Assembly: GCA_033398695.1 (NCBI GenBank)
Contig: CM065802.1
Span: forward strand, 202,635,096-202,699,095
Direction: 5' to 3'
DNA from: Orobanche coerulescens
Taxonomy: Eukaryota; Streptophyta; Magnoliopsida; Lamiales; Orobanchaceae
Length of the DNA stretch: 64,000 nt
The notes beneath the pieces were generated by a model. The model made no database searches. It saw only the letters and a list, made by a program, of their open reading frames with translations, and was not told the DNA's origin. This document shows, in pieces, positions 1 through 9,425 of this stretch. Each line of letters begins with the position of its first letter. The stretch's first letter is position 1. The position numbers and the translations under genes are program-made.

Positions 1-432
1 TCACAGGCGAGGAAGGACAAATTGCACGTACATTCCCCCGGCACCTCACGGTTGAAATGCGTCGGCTCGGCATACCGAAAATACAGATGCTAGATACAAT
101 GGAATATAACACCGCAAATCAACATACCGGAGATGCCAACTCAGCATAACATATCAACGCATACAAAAATCACAACAACAACGGCATCGTTCGATGATTA
201 CAATGGCCCGAACGATAGCCAGCACACAATCACAAACATCATGAAACAATCACCCATGTGCATAAACGCACAAAAATCCAAGCTTTAACAACTCACACTC
301 GTGTGACAACACGCAAATCACCACGAGGCGATAAATAGTAAACACCAGTTCACACCTCTCGCAGAGGGCTAGTACAACAAATGCGTGGCAACGCCTCGAC
401 ATTCATGCCACCAATTCGATCATACTCGGGAG
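1..432. other. Non-coding element B DNA left of A
   Basis: No coding frame is convincing. Read on the minus strand the composition resembles the GC-rich middle of the gypsy LTRs in this window, but I cannot align it to one with certainty. The same stretch resumes at 4609 after element A. Confidence 0.35.
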
Positions 433-437
433 CAAAC
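433..437. repeat. Target-site duplication of A, left copy
   Basis: CAAAC directly precedes the first base of the left LTR. The same five bases follow the right LTR at 4604-4608. Confidence 0.9.
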
Positions 438-947
438 TGTTGGTATAAAATCGGATAATTGCGCCGTTGTGTGCGGAAGCGTAAATAAAATTGCGGAAAA
501 TAAATCACACAAGGATTTATAGAGGTTCGGCTATTAACGAAGCCTACGTCCTCTCTCGATGTATCTTTTTCCTTAGGCTTAAGATCAAAACCTCTACGCC
601 TCTCTTCTATCGGTCGAGGGATTACCGTTACAAGCTCGTCTTCTATCGGTCCGAGTAAAACCGTTTTTCCTTTTCTATTGGATAAGGAATCAACCACTCT
701 AGCTTTCTATCAGTACTAGATAAACCTCACTAAGATAGCGATTGTGATTCTAACAATGCCGGATCCTTGATCCTAATAACATCGAATCAAATCGTATCTT
801 TTCTTTTACCTCTCGTGTATGATCTTGTGTATAACACTCAATTACTCTTAATTAAGCTCAAGAACAACAACTATAATGTTTACAATGATATAACACGTAT
901 GTATGCTTTGCTCAATGTTGTTGTATGGAATAATACCAACTCCTTGG

Positions 948-955
948 TATTTATA
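948..955 (-). promoter_or_regulatory. TATA-like box of A 3' LTR
   Basis: TATAAATA on the minus strand, about 45 bp downstream of the palindrome array, the usual U3/R boundary position. The copy in the active 5' LTR is at 4021-4028. Confidence 0.6.
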
Positions 956-997
956 GCCTACTTCTTCCTTACTAGCCGTTGCTGCCAGTTGACTAGC

Positions 998-1393
998 TAG
1001 CGTGCGCTAGCTATTCCTTCCTAGCGTGCGCTATCGCACACTTTTGCTTTAGCGTGCGTAAAGGCTTTCATGTAGCGTGCGTTAATCACTTTATGTTTGA
1101 TCCGGTAGCTACGCCTTGACAGTTAGCGTGCGCTACCACTCCCTTTGTAGCGTGCGCTAATCCAATATATCCGTTGCATGACTTGTCAAAGTATCCGTTT
1201 GATATGCTGACTTTGACCTGCTTTTCCCAACGTTCGGATTGACTTGATTAAAACAACTTAGCGTGCGCTAATCATACTTTGTAGCGTGCGCTATCTCAAC
1301 AACTGACTTCTCTGCAGCTTACTTCGAAACTTGACTGGAATGCATATTATTCCTCGTTAGCGTGCGCTAACGTATATGTATTAGCGTGCGCTA
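998..1393. repeat. Palindrome array, A 3' LTR
   Basis: About ten copies of TAGCGTGCGCTA or close variants (TAGCGTGCGTAA, TAGCGTGCGTTA), irregularly spaced by roughly 20-120 bp. The unit is an inverted repeat of TAGCG around TG. The array lies immediately upstream of the TATA-like box on the element strand. Confidence 0.85.
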
Positions 1394-1527
1394 ATGTAGT
1401 CCAGTTTGCAACCTTTTGCGTCTTCGTCTGCTTTGTCGATTTGCTTCGCCTCGATGTTGTTTTGTTGTTTAGCAACTTTAATCATCAAAACACAAATTAA
1501 ATAATGTGTGGAATAAATATTCCAACA

Positions 1528-1541
1528 ATCTCCCCCTTTTT
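1528..1541 (-). promoter_or_regulatory. A polypurine tract
   Basis: On the minus strand AAAAAGGGGGAGAT abuts the 3' LTR. This is the primer for plus-strand DNA synthesis and fixes the element orientation. Confidence 0.85.
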
Positions 1542-1909
1542 GATGATTACAAAACAACTCTTGAATTGGATAATCTGTAAAAATAATATATGTATATTTC
1601 TACGAATCAAAGTTTTCGGCTTTGATCGTTTCGTTAGTTTCTCCAATCCTCTTTTCTTTTTCAACATCTCCCTTATTTTTCAACTCCGTCGTTTTTCATT
1701 TTTCAATTTTTCAACTCCCCCTATTTGTATGCTTTTCTTTTCTTTTCGACTTCTTCGATTTTTCTCATTTTTATCTCAATTCATCTCTTTCTTCTTTTTA
1801 TCTTCATCAACAAGTAAAAAATATAAAGGATACCAAATGAAATATAAATATACATGATACCAATTTATGCATTAATAAGTGTATAAACTCCCCCTGAAAA
1901 TATTATTTG
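1542..1909. other. A 3' non-coding spacer
   Basis: Pyrimidine-rich on the plus strand. Open frames here are low-complexity phenylalanine/serine runs and I see no gene. This is where pol would lie in an autonomous Copia element. Confidence 0.6.
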
Positions 1910-3453
1910 TCAAAATTTATTTTTGGGAATCCAACCTATAGTAGGTTTTACTTTTGAAACGTAGACGATATTTGAAATGTTTGTTCCTTTAGGAACCCAA
2001 ATCTTTTTAATTTTTATCGTCCGTCTTGGCCTTTTGCAATTTGAAACGTGATGCCCGATTTTCAAACATTTTTCGCATCGGGGTATTTTAAAATTGACGG
2101 ATTCATTTTTCGAACGTGGTTTGAATCCTAACCCCTCTTTATTTAGAGCATATTTTTGAACACATAACATTTGTTCAAATTTATCGTTGCCGCACGAGAA
2201 TTTCTTTGTCAAATTTTTTAGTTCATCTTGAACTTTTAAAAGATCATTTTTCAAAATATTTTCATTTTCAAAGCATTTCGAATGATCAATTTCAACACAT
2301 TTCCCTTTTTCAAGTATTTTGGAATTTCAATTTCCAAAGTTTTATATTTAGACTTGAGGGATTTTATTTCTTTTAAAGCATTTTGATAATCCGTATGTAA
2401 TAACTCGAATGCTTCAAAAAGTTTGTCGTAAGAATTACTTACTTGGCTTTCGACGTCGCTATCGTCGAATGAACTCCGGGCCATGAGCGCGAGATTATTT
2501 TGTTCAAGAAAATCTTCATCGGGATCTTCGTCGCTCCATGTTGCGATTAGAACCTCCTTTTGCTTTACTCGACAGTTCTTAGCAAAGTGGCCTGGTTTGC
2601 CACATAATCGACAGGTGTTGTCGAATTTCTTAGGTTCGCCCGCTTGAATGTCCTTCTTCCTCCGGTTTAATAAGTGTTGGAACTTATTAATATTTTTGGC
2701 ATAATATGCCATTTCTTCGTCGCTTTCGTCCACCGGGGTTTCTTCTTTCTTCTTCGACATTTTAGCCTTGAAGGCTATCGACCTCTCCTTCGCTTTTGGT
2801 TTGGCATTCCGAGATTTTAGGACAATCTCGTAGTTGATAAGAGAACCAACGAGAGCACTAAAATCGAGAGTAATTAAATCTTTGGATTCCATTATTGCCG
2901 TAACTGTACCGTCCCATTCTCGAGGTAGAGATCGGAGAATTTTCTTTACTTTCTCACTACTCGAAAGTGGTTTTCCGAAACATGCTAATCCATTAGTGAT
3001 GACCGAGAATCGGTCGAGCATAATCGAGATGGATTCGTCGTCCTTCATTTGGAATAATTCATAATCGTGAATGAGCATGTTTATCTTCGTCTCTTTGACT
3101 TGAGACGTACCTTCGTGTGTTACCTCAAGCATTTTCCAAATTTCTTTGGCACTATCACACGATGATATCCGGTTGTGTTCTTCCGGATTTAAAGCACAAT
3201 AAAGGAGTTGAGTTGCCTTACAATTGTAGTGGTCGTTTTTCCAATCGGAATCGTCATATTCTTCAAAAGTTTTGAGCGTACCGTTGGAATTTGTCGGAAT
3301 TTTCGGACCAAGACAAATCACCTTCCAAAGATCGATGTCATATGCTCGGATGAATATAGACATCTTCTTCTTCCACGTCATGAAGTTTGAGCCATCAAAA
3401 AATGGTGGTCGGTTGAGAGCAAGGCCTTCGATGGGAACCATTTGAAACGCCAT
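1910..3453 (-). pseudogene. gag: A gag (Copia, UBN2-type, two zinc knuckles), one frameshift
   Basis: Gag forms the virus-like particle and packages element RNA. The first frame (3453 down to 2251, 400 aa) starts MAFQMVPIEGLALNRPP and shows the Copia gag N-terminal motif (PPFFDGSNFMTWKKKM, residues 17-31), a UBN2-like capsid domain (about 70-220) and a zinc knuckle C281-C284-H289-C294. Next to a run of five T on the plus strand (about 2306-2310; four in the related gag of C) the frame shifts. The protein resumes at 2254-1910 with a second knuckle (CEKCLKIGHHVSNC) and the KIKKIWVPKG segment typical of Sirevirus-like gags, then stops at 1910 after WIPKNKF. The start at 3453 is the first ATG after the primer site. 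A single indel separates it from an intact gag. Confidence 0.85.
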
Positions 3454-3496
3454 TTGATCTTTTCTCCTTGGATGTTAAGCCGCGTATTGGAGTACC

Positions 3497-3508
3497 GCTC
3501 CGATACCA
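3497..3508 (-). promoter_or_regulatory. A primer binding site (tRNA-iMet)
   Basis: On the minus strand TGGTATCGGAGC, two bases from the 5' LTR. It matches the usual Copia site TGGTATCAGAGC with one mismatch. Confidence 0.85.
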
Positions 3509-4020
3509 ATTGTTGGTATAAAATCGGATAATTGCGCCGTTGTGTGCGGAAGCGTAAATAAAATTGTGGAAAATAAATCACACAAGGATTTATAGAGGTT
3601 CGGCTATTAACGAAGCCTACGTCCTCTCTCGATGTATCTTTTTCCTTAGGCTTAAGATCAAAACCTCTACGCCTCTCTTCTATCGGTCGAGGGATTACCG
3701 TTACAAGCTCGTCTTCTATCGGTCCGAGTAAAACCGTTTTTCCTTTTCTATTGGATAAGGAATCAACCACTCTAGCTTTCTATCGGTACTAGATAAACCT
3801 CACTAAGATAGCGATTGTGATTCTAACAATGCCGGATCCTTGATCCTAATAACATCGAATCAAATCGTATCTTTTCTTTTACCTCTCGTGTATGATCTTG
3901 TGTATAACACTCAATCACTCTTAATTAAGCTCAAGAACAACAACTATAATGTTTACAATGATATAACACGTATGTATGCTTTGCTCAATGTTGTTGTATG
4001 GAATAATACCAACTCCTTGG

Positions 4021-4028
4021 TATTTATA
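4021..4028 (-). promoter_or_regulatory. TATA-like box of A 5' LTR
   Basis: TATAAATA on the minus strand. Expected to drive the genomic transcript of A, reading leftwards. Confidence 0.65.
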
Positions 4029-4070
4029 GCCTTCTTCTTCCTTACTAGCCGTTGCTGCCAGTTAACTAGC

Positions 4071-4469
4071 TAGCGTGCGCTAGTTATTCCTTCCTAGCGT
4101 GCGCTATCGCACACTTTTGCTTTAGCGTGCGTAAAGGCTTTCATGTAGCGTGCGTTAATCACTTTATGTTTCAGTCCAGTAGCTACTGCCCTTGACAGTT
4201 AGCGTGCGCTACCACTCCCTTTGTAGCGTGCGCTAATCCAATATATCTGTTGCATGACTTGTCAAAGTATCCATTTGATATGCTGACTTTGACCTGCTTT
4301 TCCCAACGTTCGGATTGACTTGATTCAAACAACTTAGCGTGCGCTAATCATACTTTGTAGCGTGCGCTATCTCAACAACTGACTTCTCTGCAGCTTACTT
4401 CGAAACTTGACTGGAATGCATATTATTCCTCGTTAGCGTGCGCTAACGTATATGTATTAGCGTGCGCTA
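4071..4469. repeat. Palindrome array, A 5' LTR
   Basis: About ten units of TAGCGTGCGCTA and variants in about 400 bp, conserved in number and position with the other LTR. It begins about 45 bp upstream of the TATA-like box on the element strand. Confidence 0.85.
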
Positions 4470-4603
4470 ATGTAGTCCAGTTTGCAACTTTTTGCGTCTT
4501 CGTCTGCTTTGTCGATTTGCTTCGCCTCGATGTTGTTTTGTTGTTTAGCAACTTTAATCATCAAAACACAAATTAAATAATGTGTGGAATAAATATTCCA
4601 ACA

Positions 4604-4608
4604 CAAAC
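4604..4608. repeat. Target-site duplication of A, right copy
   Basis: CAAAC, matching 433-437. Confidence 0.9.
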
Positions 4609-5683
4609 ATCATAACGACAACGCGAACATCATACATACATACCCAACCCTCAAATGGGAATGGATAGGTTTTAAAAACGAAAACCTCCTTTTGAAAATA
4701 ATTTAGAAAAACACCAGTTGATCTTGAGTATCACCTTTCAAAAAAAAGTACAAACGTGAAACATCGTTATCGAGACTTTGGTGAACCATTTTGCATTTGA
4801 TAAAAGTGAGGACACTTTCTCTTAGTGAAAAACTTTCAGAATATTCGACCCTCGGATCTAAGTAAAAGTGTTTCTAAAACATTGAAAATATCTCAAAACA
4901 TTTTGGTCCTCGAGGTAGAAGAATTTTGAAACATATTGTGGCACCTTGGATGTACCACGAGAAAATAATTCATTTTAAAAGTACGTCTCAAAATTTATTT
5001 TCTAAGATACTCAAGGTTTTCAAAGATAATTCAATGGGCTAGAATGCCCAAAAATTTCAGGTAATTATACGGAACATTATAGCGCCGTGGGTCCCGCGCC
5101 GGAACCCACCAGGCTAAAACTATTTACAAAAATGCCAAAAAGGCCGATGACGGTAATATTTCAAAAACTCACAAAAGCTATTTACAAAATACTAAATACC
5201 GTCATAAGAATTTCGCCAAAACGATCAAGGCCATAATGCCAAAAACTCGGTTAAGGGAATCGGTTTTTGAAATAAAACTGAGTCGGTAAAATACCGAAAG
5301 CCATTACAAAAGAACTCACGTAGCGGATAAAAGAAATACAGTTCAACATGCACAATCCAGCAACACTACTCCTCATATGAACGAAATATGAGAGTCAAAT
5401 AACCACATATCACGAAATCAAAATCCATAAGAGGATTCCATCAATTAACACATAATCATACCAGTAGCTCGCATCAGACGAGGCACAAACACAAAGAAGA
5501 GAGACTTACATCCACATGTCGCACGAAGGTGATGATCGCCCTACGATACTAATCACGACCAACCAACTCAGACGACGTGTCGCGACACGACTCAGTCAGA
5601 TAAAATAAGACGAAATAAGACTCAAACAACACGACTTGACCCGACAGCCTAGGTTTCCACAACCTAAGCTCCGATATCATTTA
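4609..5683 (-). other. Element B leader/internal region, non-coding
   Basis: No open frame of interest. Around 5072-5110 the minus strand carries a box resembling the conserved U5 box of the gypsy LTRs here (compare D 25780-25818), so part of this DNA may be an older LTR remnant. Close to the LTR the minus strand matches the D leader (AGCTTAGGTT then CCTAGGCT). Confidence 0.45.
5668..5679 (-). promoter_or_regulatory. B primer binding site (tRNA-Met-like)
   Basis: Minus strand TGATATCGGAGC, a few bases after the LTR end. It is a degenerate match to TGGTATCAGAGC used by D and N. Confidence 0.65.
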
Positions 5684-6380
5684 TGTAACACCCCCAATCC
5701 GCTCAGGGATATTACACGCCGTAGAACCTTTCCTCAAGGATCTACCAGGCTGGTAACAACAAACGAACAACTCGACGATGCCTTTAAGGCTACAATAACT
5801 CAGTAGACCGATTTGGTCTTTCAATAAAAACATACAACTCAATTACAATTCATGCCCACGCAGGGGTCAAAATACAACAACTCCCGTACAATGGGGAAAA
5901 ATTACTGCAGCGGAAAATAAAGTACAACTGAACCAATTCTCAACGTACGGTTCCTCACGTGATTAGTATCGATCATCTTTCATCATCCTTCGCGCCGACC
6001 CTGTGTTATGCTCCCAAAACCTGAATGCAAAAACAGACATCCACCCCCCGAATACTCCGGGGTTAGCAAAACTCCATTGTTTTGCTAGTGCAAGTATAAA
6101 ATACAAAGACAAGCCATACATATCATACTCCAAGGACTTAGAATTCATAAACATACTTTCCGAGGTAAATGACTTGATCAAACTGTTCAAAATGAGAAAG
6201 GTAGGAATAAACCCAATATACATATTACAAAACATTTTACGATCTCGGGAGTTTGTAAAAACATTTGGGATTAAAGAATTCTCAAGTCTTTCGAAAACGC
6301 TTGGGGACACGGCCCAAAAATCATCTTTCCCAAAATACAATTCCGATAATAAAACACAGGTTCACAATCCAATTCACAAA

Positions 6381-6464
6381 ACACGGGGTCCAAGACCCAA
6401 ATCACGAAACATAGGGTCCATGACCCAAATCATAAATCACAGGGTCCACGACCCGAATCATCAA
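6381..6464. repeat. 28-bp tandem repeat, 3 copies, in B LTR
   Basis: Three units, each containing GGGTCCA-GACCC, themselves short inverted repeats. The units differ at several bases, so the array is not new. Confidence 0.75.
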
Positions 6465-6487
6465 ACACATATTCCCAAGGATTATTC

Positions 6488-6791
6488 GCGTCCTGTGCTA
6501 ACAAGCCACGAACATCAGATGCTCCCGCAGAACATACCCGAGTGAATAACCCAATGGGAAGCCATACCAAATCACATGTCACCGTAACAACAGTCACGTG
6601 ACCACAAGCACAGATACATTCATAACCAAATCACAACCATAAGTTATCCCAGCATCGTGCTAACAAGCCACGAACCTCGGAGTCCCCACAAGACATACCT
6701 GATGATAACCCCACAAGTTATCTCGGCATCGGGCTAACAAGCCACGAACCTCGGAGTCCCTGCAAGACATACCCGGATTGGATAACCCTAC
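6488..6791. repeat. About 65-bp repeat, 3 copies, in B LTR
   Basis: Copies at about 6488-6552, 6650-6713 and 6724-6791 share GCTAACAAGCCACGAAC and then CAAGACATACC. They occupy the same LTR region as the larger tandem arrays of J and the GC-rich block of D. Confidence 0.7.
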
Positions 6792-7822
6792 GGTCACGCC
6801 CGACCCATACTAGCAAGTATGGATCCCGGAGATTCAACAATCCTACCCGGAGGCACATCACATACATCAAGCACACAACAATAATCACTTATCAAGCCAA
6901 ACAACATTAAACATCACAACCTCCTTTCAAGGAGTAACAACTAATATCACACACATTACGTTCTTACCGAACAAGTACACAATAACAATACTTAATCCCC
7001 GACAAAGGATTACGGTCTATTAAACTCACTCGAAGTGATCATATTATCTTTCAACATACAAAACCAACATACATATTCCGAGAACACATATTCACGAAGT
7101 ATACGAATTATCGTTGAAAGACAACATTTATCGAGAACATACCGATCCTTTTTAAACGTTCATTAAACATTGGATTTCGCATAAAATCATTTATCAATAA
7201 TTATGCCTATGAAACATGAAATGTATGGGCAAGATACTTGCCTCGATACCACGAGCACGGAACCACGAACGGACACGGCTCAACCGGGAAGCTTCGGAAC
7301 GCCCGATGCTATCGAAAAGGAAGACGACAATGAACGAAAGGGTTCAACAAGGTTTATTCGCAAGAAACTCGACCCTAACATCATATAATTAATAAATTAA
7401 CGATCATACGAGGAAGAATAATCGTAGAACATCCGAAAACCCCTCTATGATATTCTACCGGACACCTTCAAGGCGTCGATCAAGAACTCGACCAAAACAA
7501 CGAATCGATACGATCCAACCATGGAATAACAAGAGAAATGATATAATACATCTAAATAATCATAAACCCATCACAATCCTAAGTTAAATCGGATTAAACG
7601 GACGAAATCAACCAAAATACCCAAATTCCCCAAAACTAGATTTCTAGAAAATCTGACCTGATTCACTCGATCAAAGGATGTTATAGGGTGGATGATTGAT
7701 GATATGAACTCCAAGACTTCATGGATTGATTGTCTAACAACATCTCTCCATGATAACCACACCTCCAGCCGCGGAAGAGAAGGACAAGAATGAGAAAAAT
7801 GGTGAAAAACCCGTCTGCAGGG

Positions 7823-7833
7823 CCTTAAATAGG
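7823..7833 (-). promoter_or_regulatory. TATA-like box of B LTR
   Basis: Minus strand CCTATTTAAGG, about 16 bp downstream of the palindrome cluster. The same TATTTAAGG string is in the corresponding place in N (59477-59485). Confidence 0.6.
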
Positions 7834-7848
7834 CTGCCTGCCGGCAGA

Positions 7849-7980
7849 GTTACGTACGTAACCGGCCAAGGGCTTACGTACGTAACCGGCCATGGCCGAG
7901 ACACTGCCCAAAAATGCCGGCAGTGTTACGTACGTAACCGGCCTTACGGCCGTAACTGCCGAGCACTACCGGCCGTAACT
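7849..7980. repeat. Palindrome cluster, B LTR
   Basis: Three units GTTACGTACGTAACCGGCC and then TTACGGCCGTAA and CCGGCCGTAACT. Both the TACGTA form (as in C and H) and the GGCC-centred form (as in D) occur side by side, immediately upstream of the TATA-like box. Confidence 0.85.
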
Positions 7981-8526
7981 CAGCCAGTGCCGGCCTGGGC
8001 CCAAACTACCCGGCCATGACTCGACCGTGGCCAAATCCGATGGCCCGGACAACCCCGAAACCCAAACCTGAATATGAATCGAATATACGGTTACGAAGTA
8101 CTCGCAAAGACGAATCCAAGGGCTAAGAGAACACACAATTCCGACCACCCGAAGACTCGAAATTCGACAATGGAAAGTAATTACCCCAAACTTTGGGAAA
8201 TTACGAAAACGGCCCAAAATGTCCGAAATACAAGATACACGATCGAAACACAAACCCAAAGCTCGCAACATGAATAATAACATTAAATGAACTTACAAGA
8301 AACTCGAAACAACAGTTTCAGAAGAGATTCGCAAGAATCGAACTCAAGTGCGGAAAAGCCGCTTAAGAACATGGAATTCAACAAAATGACACCGAAACGA
8401 ACTCGAACGTCCAAAAGTGCAGAATTAATTATTCTCAGAATAACGAAACGGTCATGAGCGAGTCGTCAACACGGACTCCCGCCGAAAAAAAGAAAATTAT
8501 CGAAGTCCGAAATTGCGGGTATTACA

Positions 8527-8799
8527 CAACCTATAGTTGGTTTTTGATTTGAAACATAGACGATATTTGAAATATTTGTTCCTTTAGGAACCCAAATACT
8601 TTTAATTTTAATCATCCAGCATGTGCTTTTACAGTTCCAAATATGATGCCCAATTTTCAAATATTTTTCGCAAGGGGGTATCTTTAAATTTAAGGATTCA
8701 TTTTTAGAACAAGGTTTGAATCCCAACCCCTGTTTATTTAAAGTGAACTTTTGAACCGAGAGCATATTTTTAAATTTCTCGTTTTCGAGAGAAAATTTC
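8527..8799 (-). pseudogene. gag: C gag, C-terminal fragment
   Basis: C-terminal part of the Copia gag of element C. It aligns with the end of the A gag: FSLENEKFKNML, KQGLGFKPCSKNES, the degenerate second knuckle CEKYLKIGHHIWNC (the second cysteine of the C-x2-C pair is Y) and KSIWVPKG. It is cut on one side by the LTR of B at 8526 and on the other by L at 8805. The matching upstream part of the gene is at 15875-17158. The lost knuckle cysteine and the breaks make it non-functional. Confidence 0.85.
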
Positions 8800-8804
8800 T
8801 TTGT
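8800..8804. repeat. Target-site duplication of L, left copy
   Basis: TTTGT, repeated at 15870-15874. Confidence 0.9.
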
Positions 8805-9030
8805 TGTTTGAGGAGAAAGTAAAAGACAGCAAATCAATTCATTCATAACACTGATAGAGGGGCCTTTATATAGGCATTACAATGAGAGTCCTTCCATACA
8901 TAGGATTCCTAGATAAGGTAAGACATCTAATAGGATCCTACTACCTCTAGAAGGATCTAGAACCTTCCATCTATGTATCTACAATCAGTATTAGGTAAGA
9001 CACATCACGGGAATAATAATTCCCGGAACA
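8805..9030 (-). repeat. L 3' LTR
   Basis: 226 bp, TGTTTGAGG to CCCGGAACA. A TATA-like TATATAGG on the plus strand (about 8871) and CCTATATAAAGG on the minus strand are embedded. It lacks the palindrome array seen in other families. Confidence 0.93.
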
Positions 9031-9041
9031 CTCCCCCTGTG
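9031..9041 (-). promoter_or_regulatory. L polypurine tract
   Basis: Minus strand ACAGGGGGAG abutting the 3' LTR. Confidence 0.8.
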
Positions 9042-9079
9042 TCGAGCACTAATACAACAATGGTGTAGAAGATGTTGCC

Positions 9080-9425
9080 TTCGTAAAAACCTATTCCAAG
9101 CCAAAACAAAACCCCATGGGAAAAATAAAGGCTTGATGAGGAAAAGATTGCAACGCACCAACATAACATGTCATGTATACTCCCTTTGATGTATACATAA
9201 CGACTCCCCCTGATGAGTACCTCAAATCATAGGAGTCAGATGCCAAGTTACCCTCACAACTATACCAAGGAAAAACCCAGTGGGAAAAATACCTCTTGGT
9301 CTAAGTTGAACAGAAGTACAACGCATCATTGTCTGGATGTTCTCATAGGTCGCCTCGTTAAAAACCTTACCAAGTGAAAACCCAATGGGAAAAACAAACC
9401 TTGGTCTAAGGACAAAAAGAGCGCG
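9080..9425. repeat. Repeated motif near L 3' end
   Basis: Three dispersed copies (about 9080-9130, 9240-9310 and 9350-9420) of a block with AAAACC, CCAAG, then AAACCCARTGGGAAAAA. Such blocks near the 3' end are familiar from several plant Copia families. Function unknown. Confidence 0.6.

Larger units (their letters stand above)
438..1527 (-). repeat. A 3' LTR
   Basis: 1090 bp, nearly identical to 3511-4603. It contains, in minus-strand order, U3 with the TAGCGTGCGCTA array (998-1393), a TATA-like box at 948-955 and the R/U5 portion. Short open frames inside it are present in both LTRs and have no coding character. Confidence 0.93.
438..4603 (-). mobile_element. Element A: non-autonomous Copia retrotransposon (Sirevirus-like gag only)
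   Basis: Complete element of 4166 bp with two LTRs (438-1527 and 3511-4603) that begin TGTTGG and end CCAACA and are flanked by the duplication CAAAC. Orientation is minus: the primer binding site lies left of the right LTR and the polypurine tract lies right of the left LTR. The only gene is gag, and there is no room or trace of protease, integrase or reverse transcriptase between the gag end at 1910 and the tract at 1541. The LTRs differ at only a small number of sites by eye, so the insertion is fairly recent and must have been mobilised in trans. It is inserted in element B. Confidence 0.92.
3511..4603 (-). repeat. A 5' LTR
   Basis: 1093 bp, nearly identical to 438-1527. The element promoter lies here: palindrome array 4071-4469, then TATA-like TATAAATA (minus) at 4021-4028, then R/U5 up to the primer binding site. 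Confidence 0.93.
1..8526 (-). mobile_element. Element B: Ty3/gypsy-like LTR retrotransposon, 5' part only, interrupted by A
   Basis: The right boundary is an LTR that on the minus strand starts TGTAATACCCG and ends GGTGTTACA, the terminal style of D, H and N. It is followed on the minus strand by a tRNA-Met-like primer binding site, so 5684-8526 is the 5' LTR and the element runs leftwards beyond position 1. Element A is inserted between 432 and 4609. The visible internal DNA (4609-5683 and 1-432) has no gag-like frame, although D and N begin gag about 300 bp after the LTR. The insertion point at 8526/8527 lies inside the gag of Copia element C. Assignment to gypsy rests on LTR similarity to D, not on protein. 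Confidence 0.6.
5684..8526 (-). repeat. B 5' LTR (2.84 kb)
   Basis: Minus strand starts TGTAATACCCG and ends GGTGTTACA. It shares the U5 block with D and N: the motif of ACCCC plus TTGCTAG near 6050-6090 and the terminal box near 5690-5760. It contains two tandem arrays (6381-6464 and 6488-6791), a palindrome cluster (7849-7980) and a TATA-like TATTTAAGG on the minus strand at 7823-7833. A frame of 180 codons on the plus strand at 6003-6545 covers the tandem repeats and is not a gene. Confidence 0.75.

Noticed and set aside
767..1000. 77-codon frame present twice (also 3840-4073)
   Set aside because: Duplicated because it lies in both LTRs of A; opposite strand to the element and without motifs.
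998..1393. Regularly repeated palindromes could suggest a CRISPR-like array
   Set aside because: Spacing is irregular, spacers are not unique uniform units, and the context is an LTR promoter in a eukaryotic genome.
6003..6545. 180-codon plus-strand frame
   Set aside because: Lies wholly in the B LTR over tandem repeats; no motif and antisense to the element.
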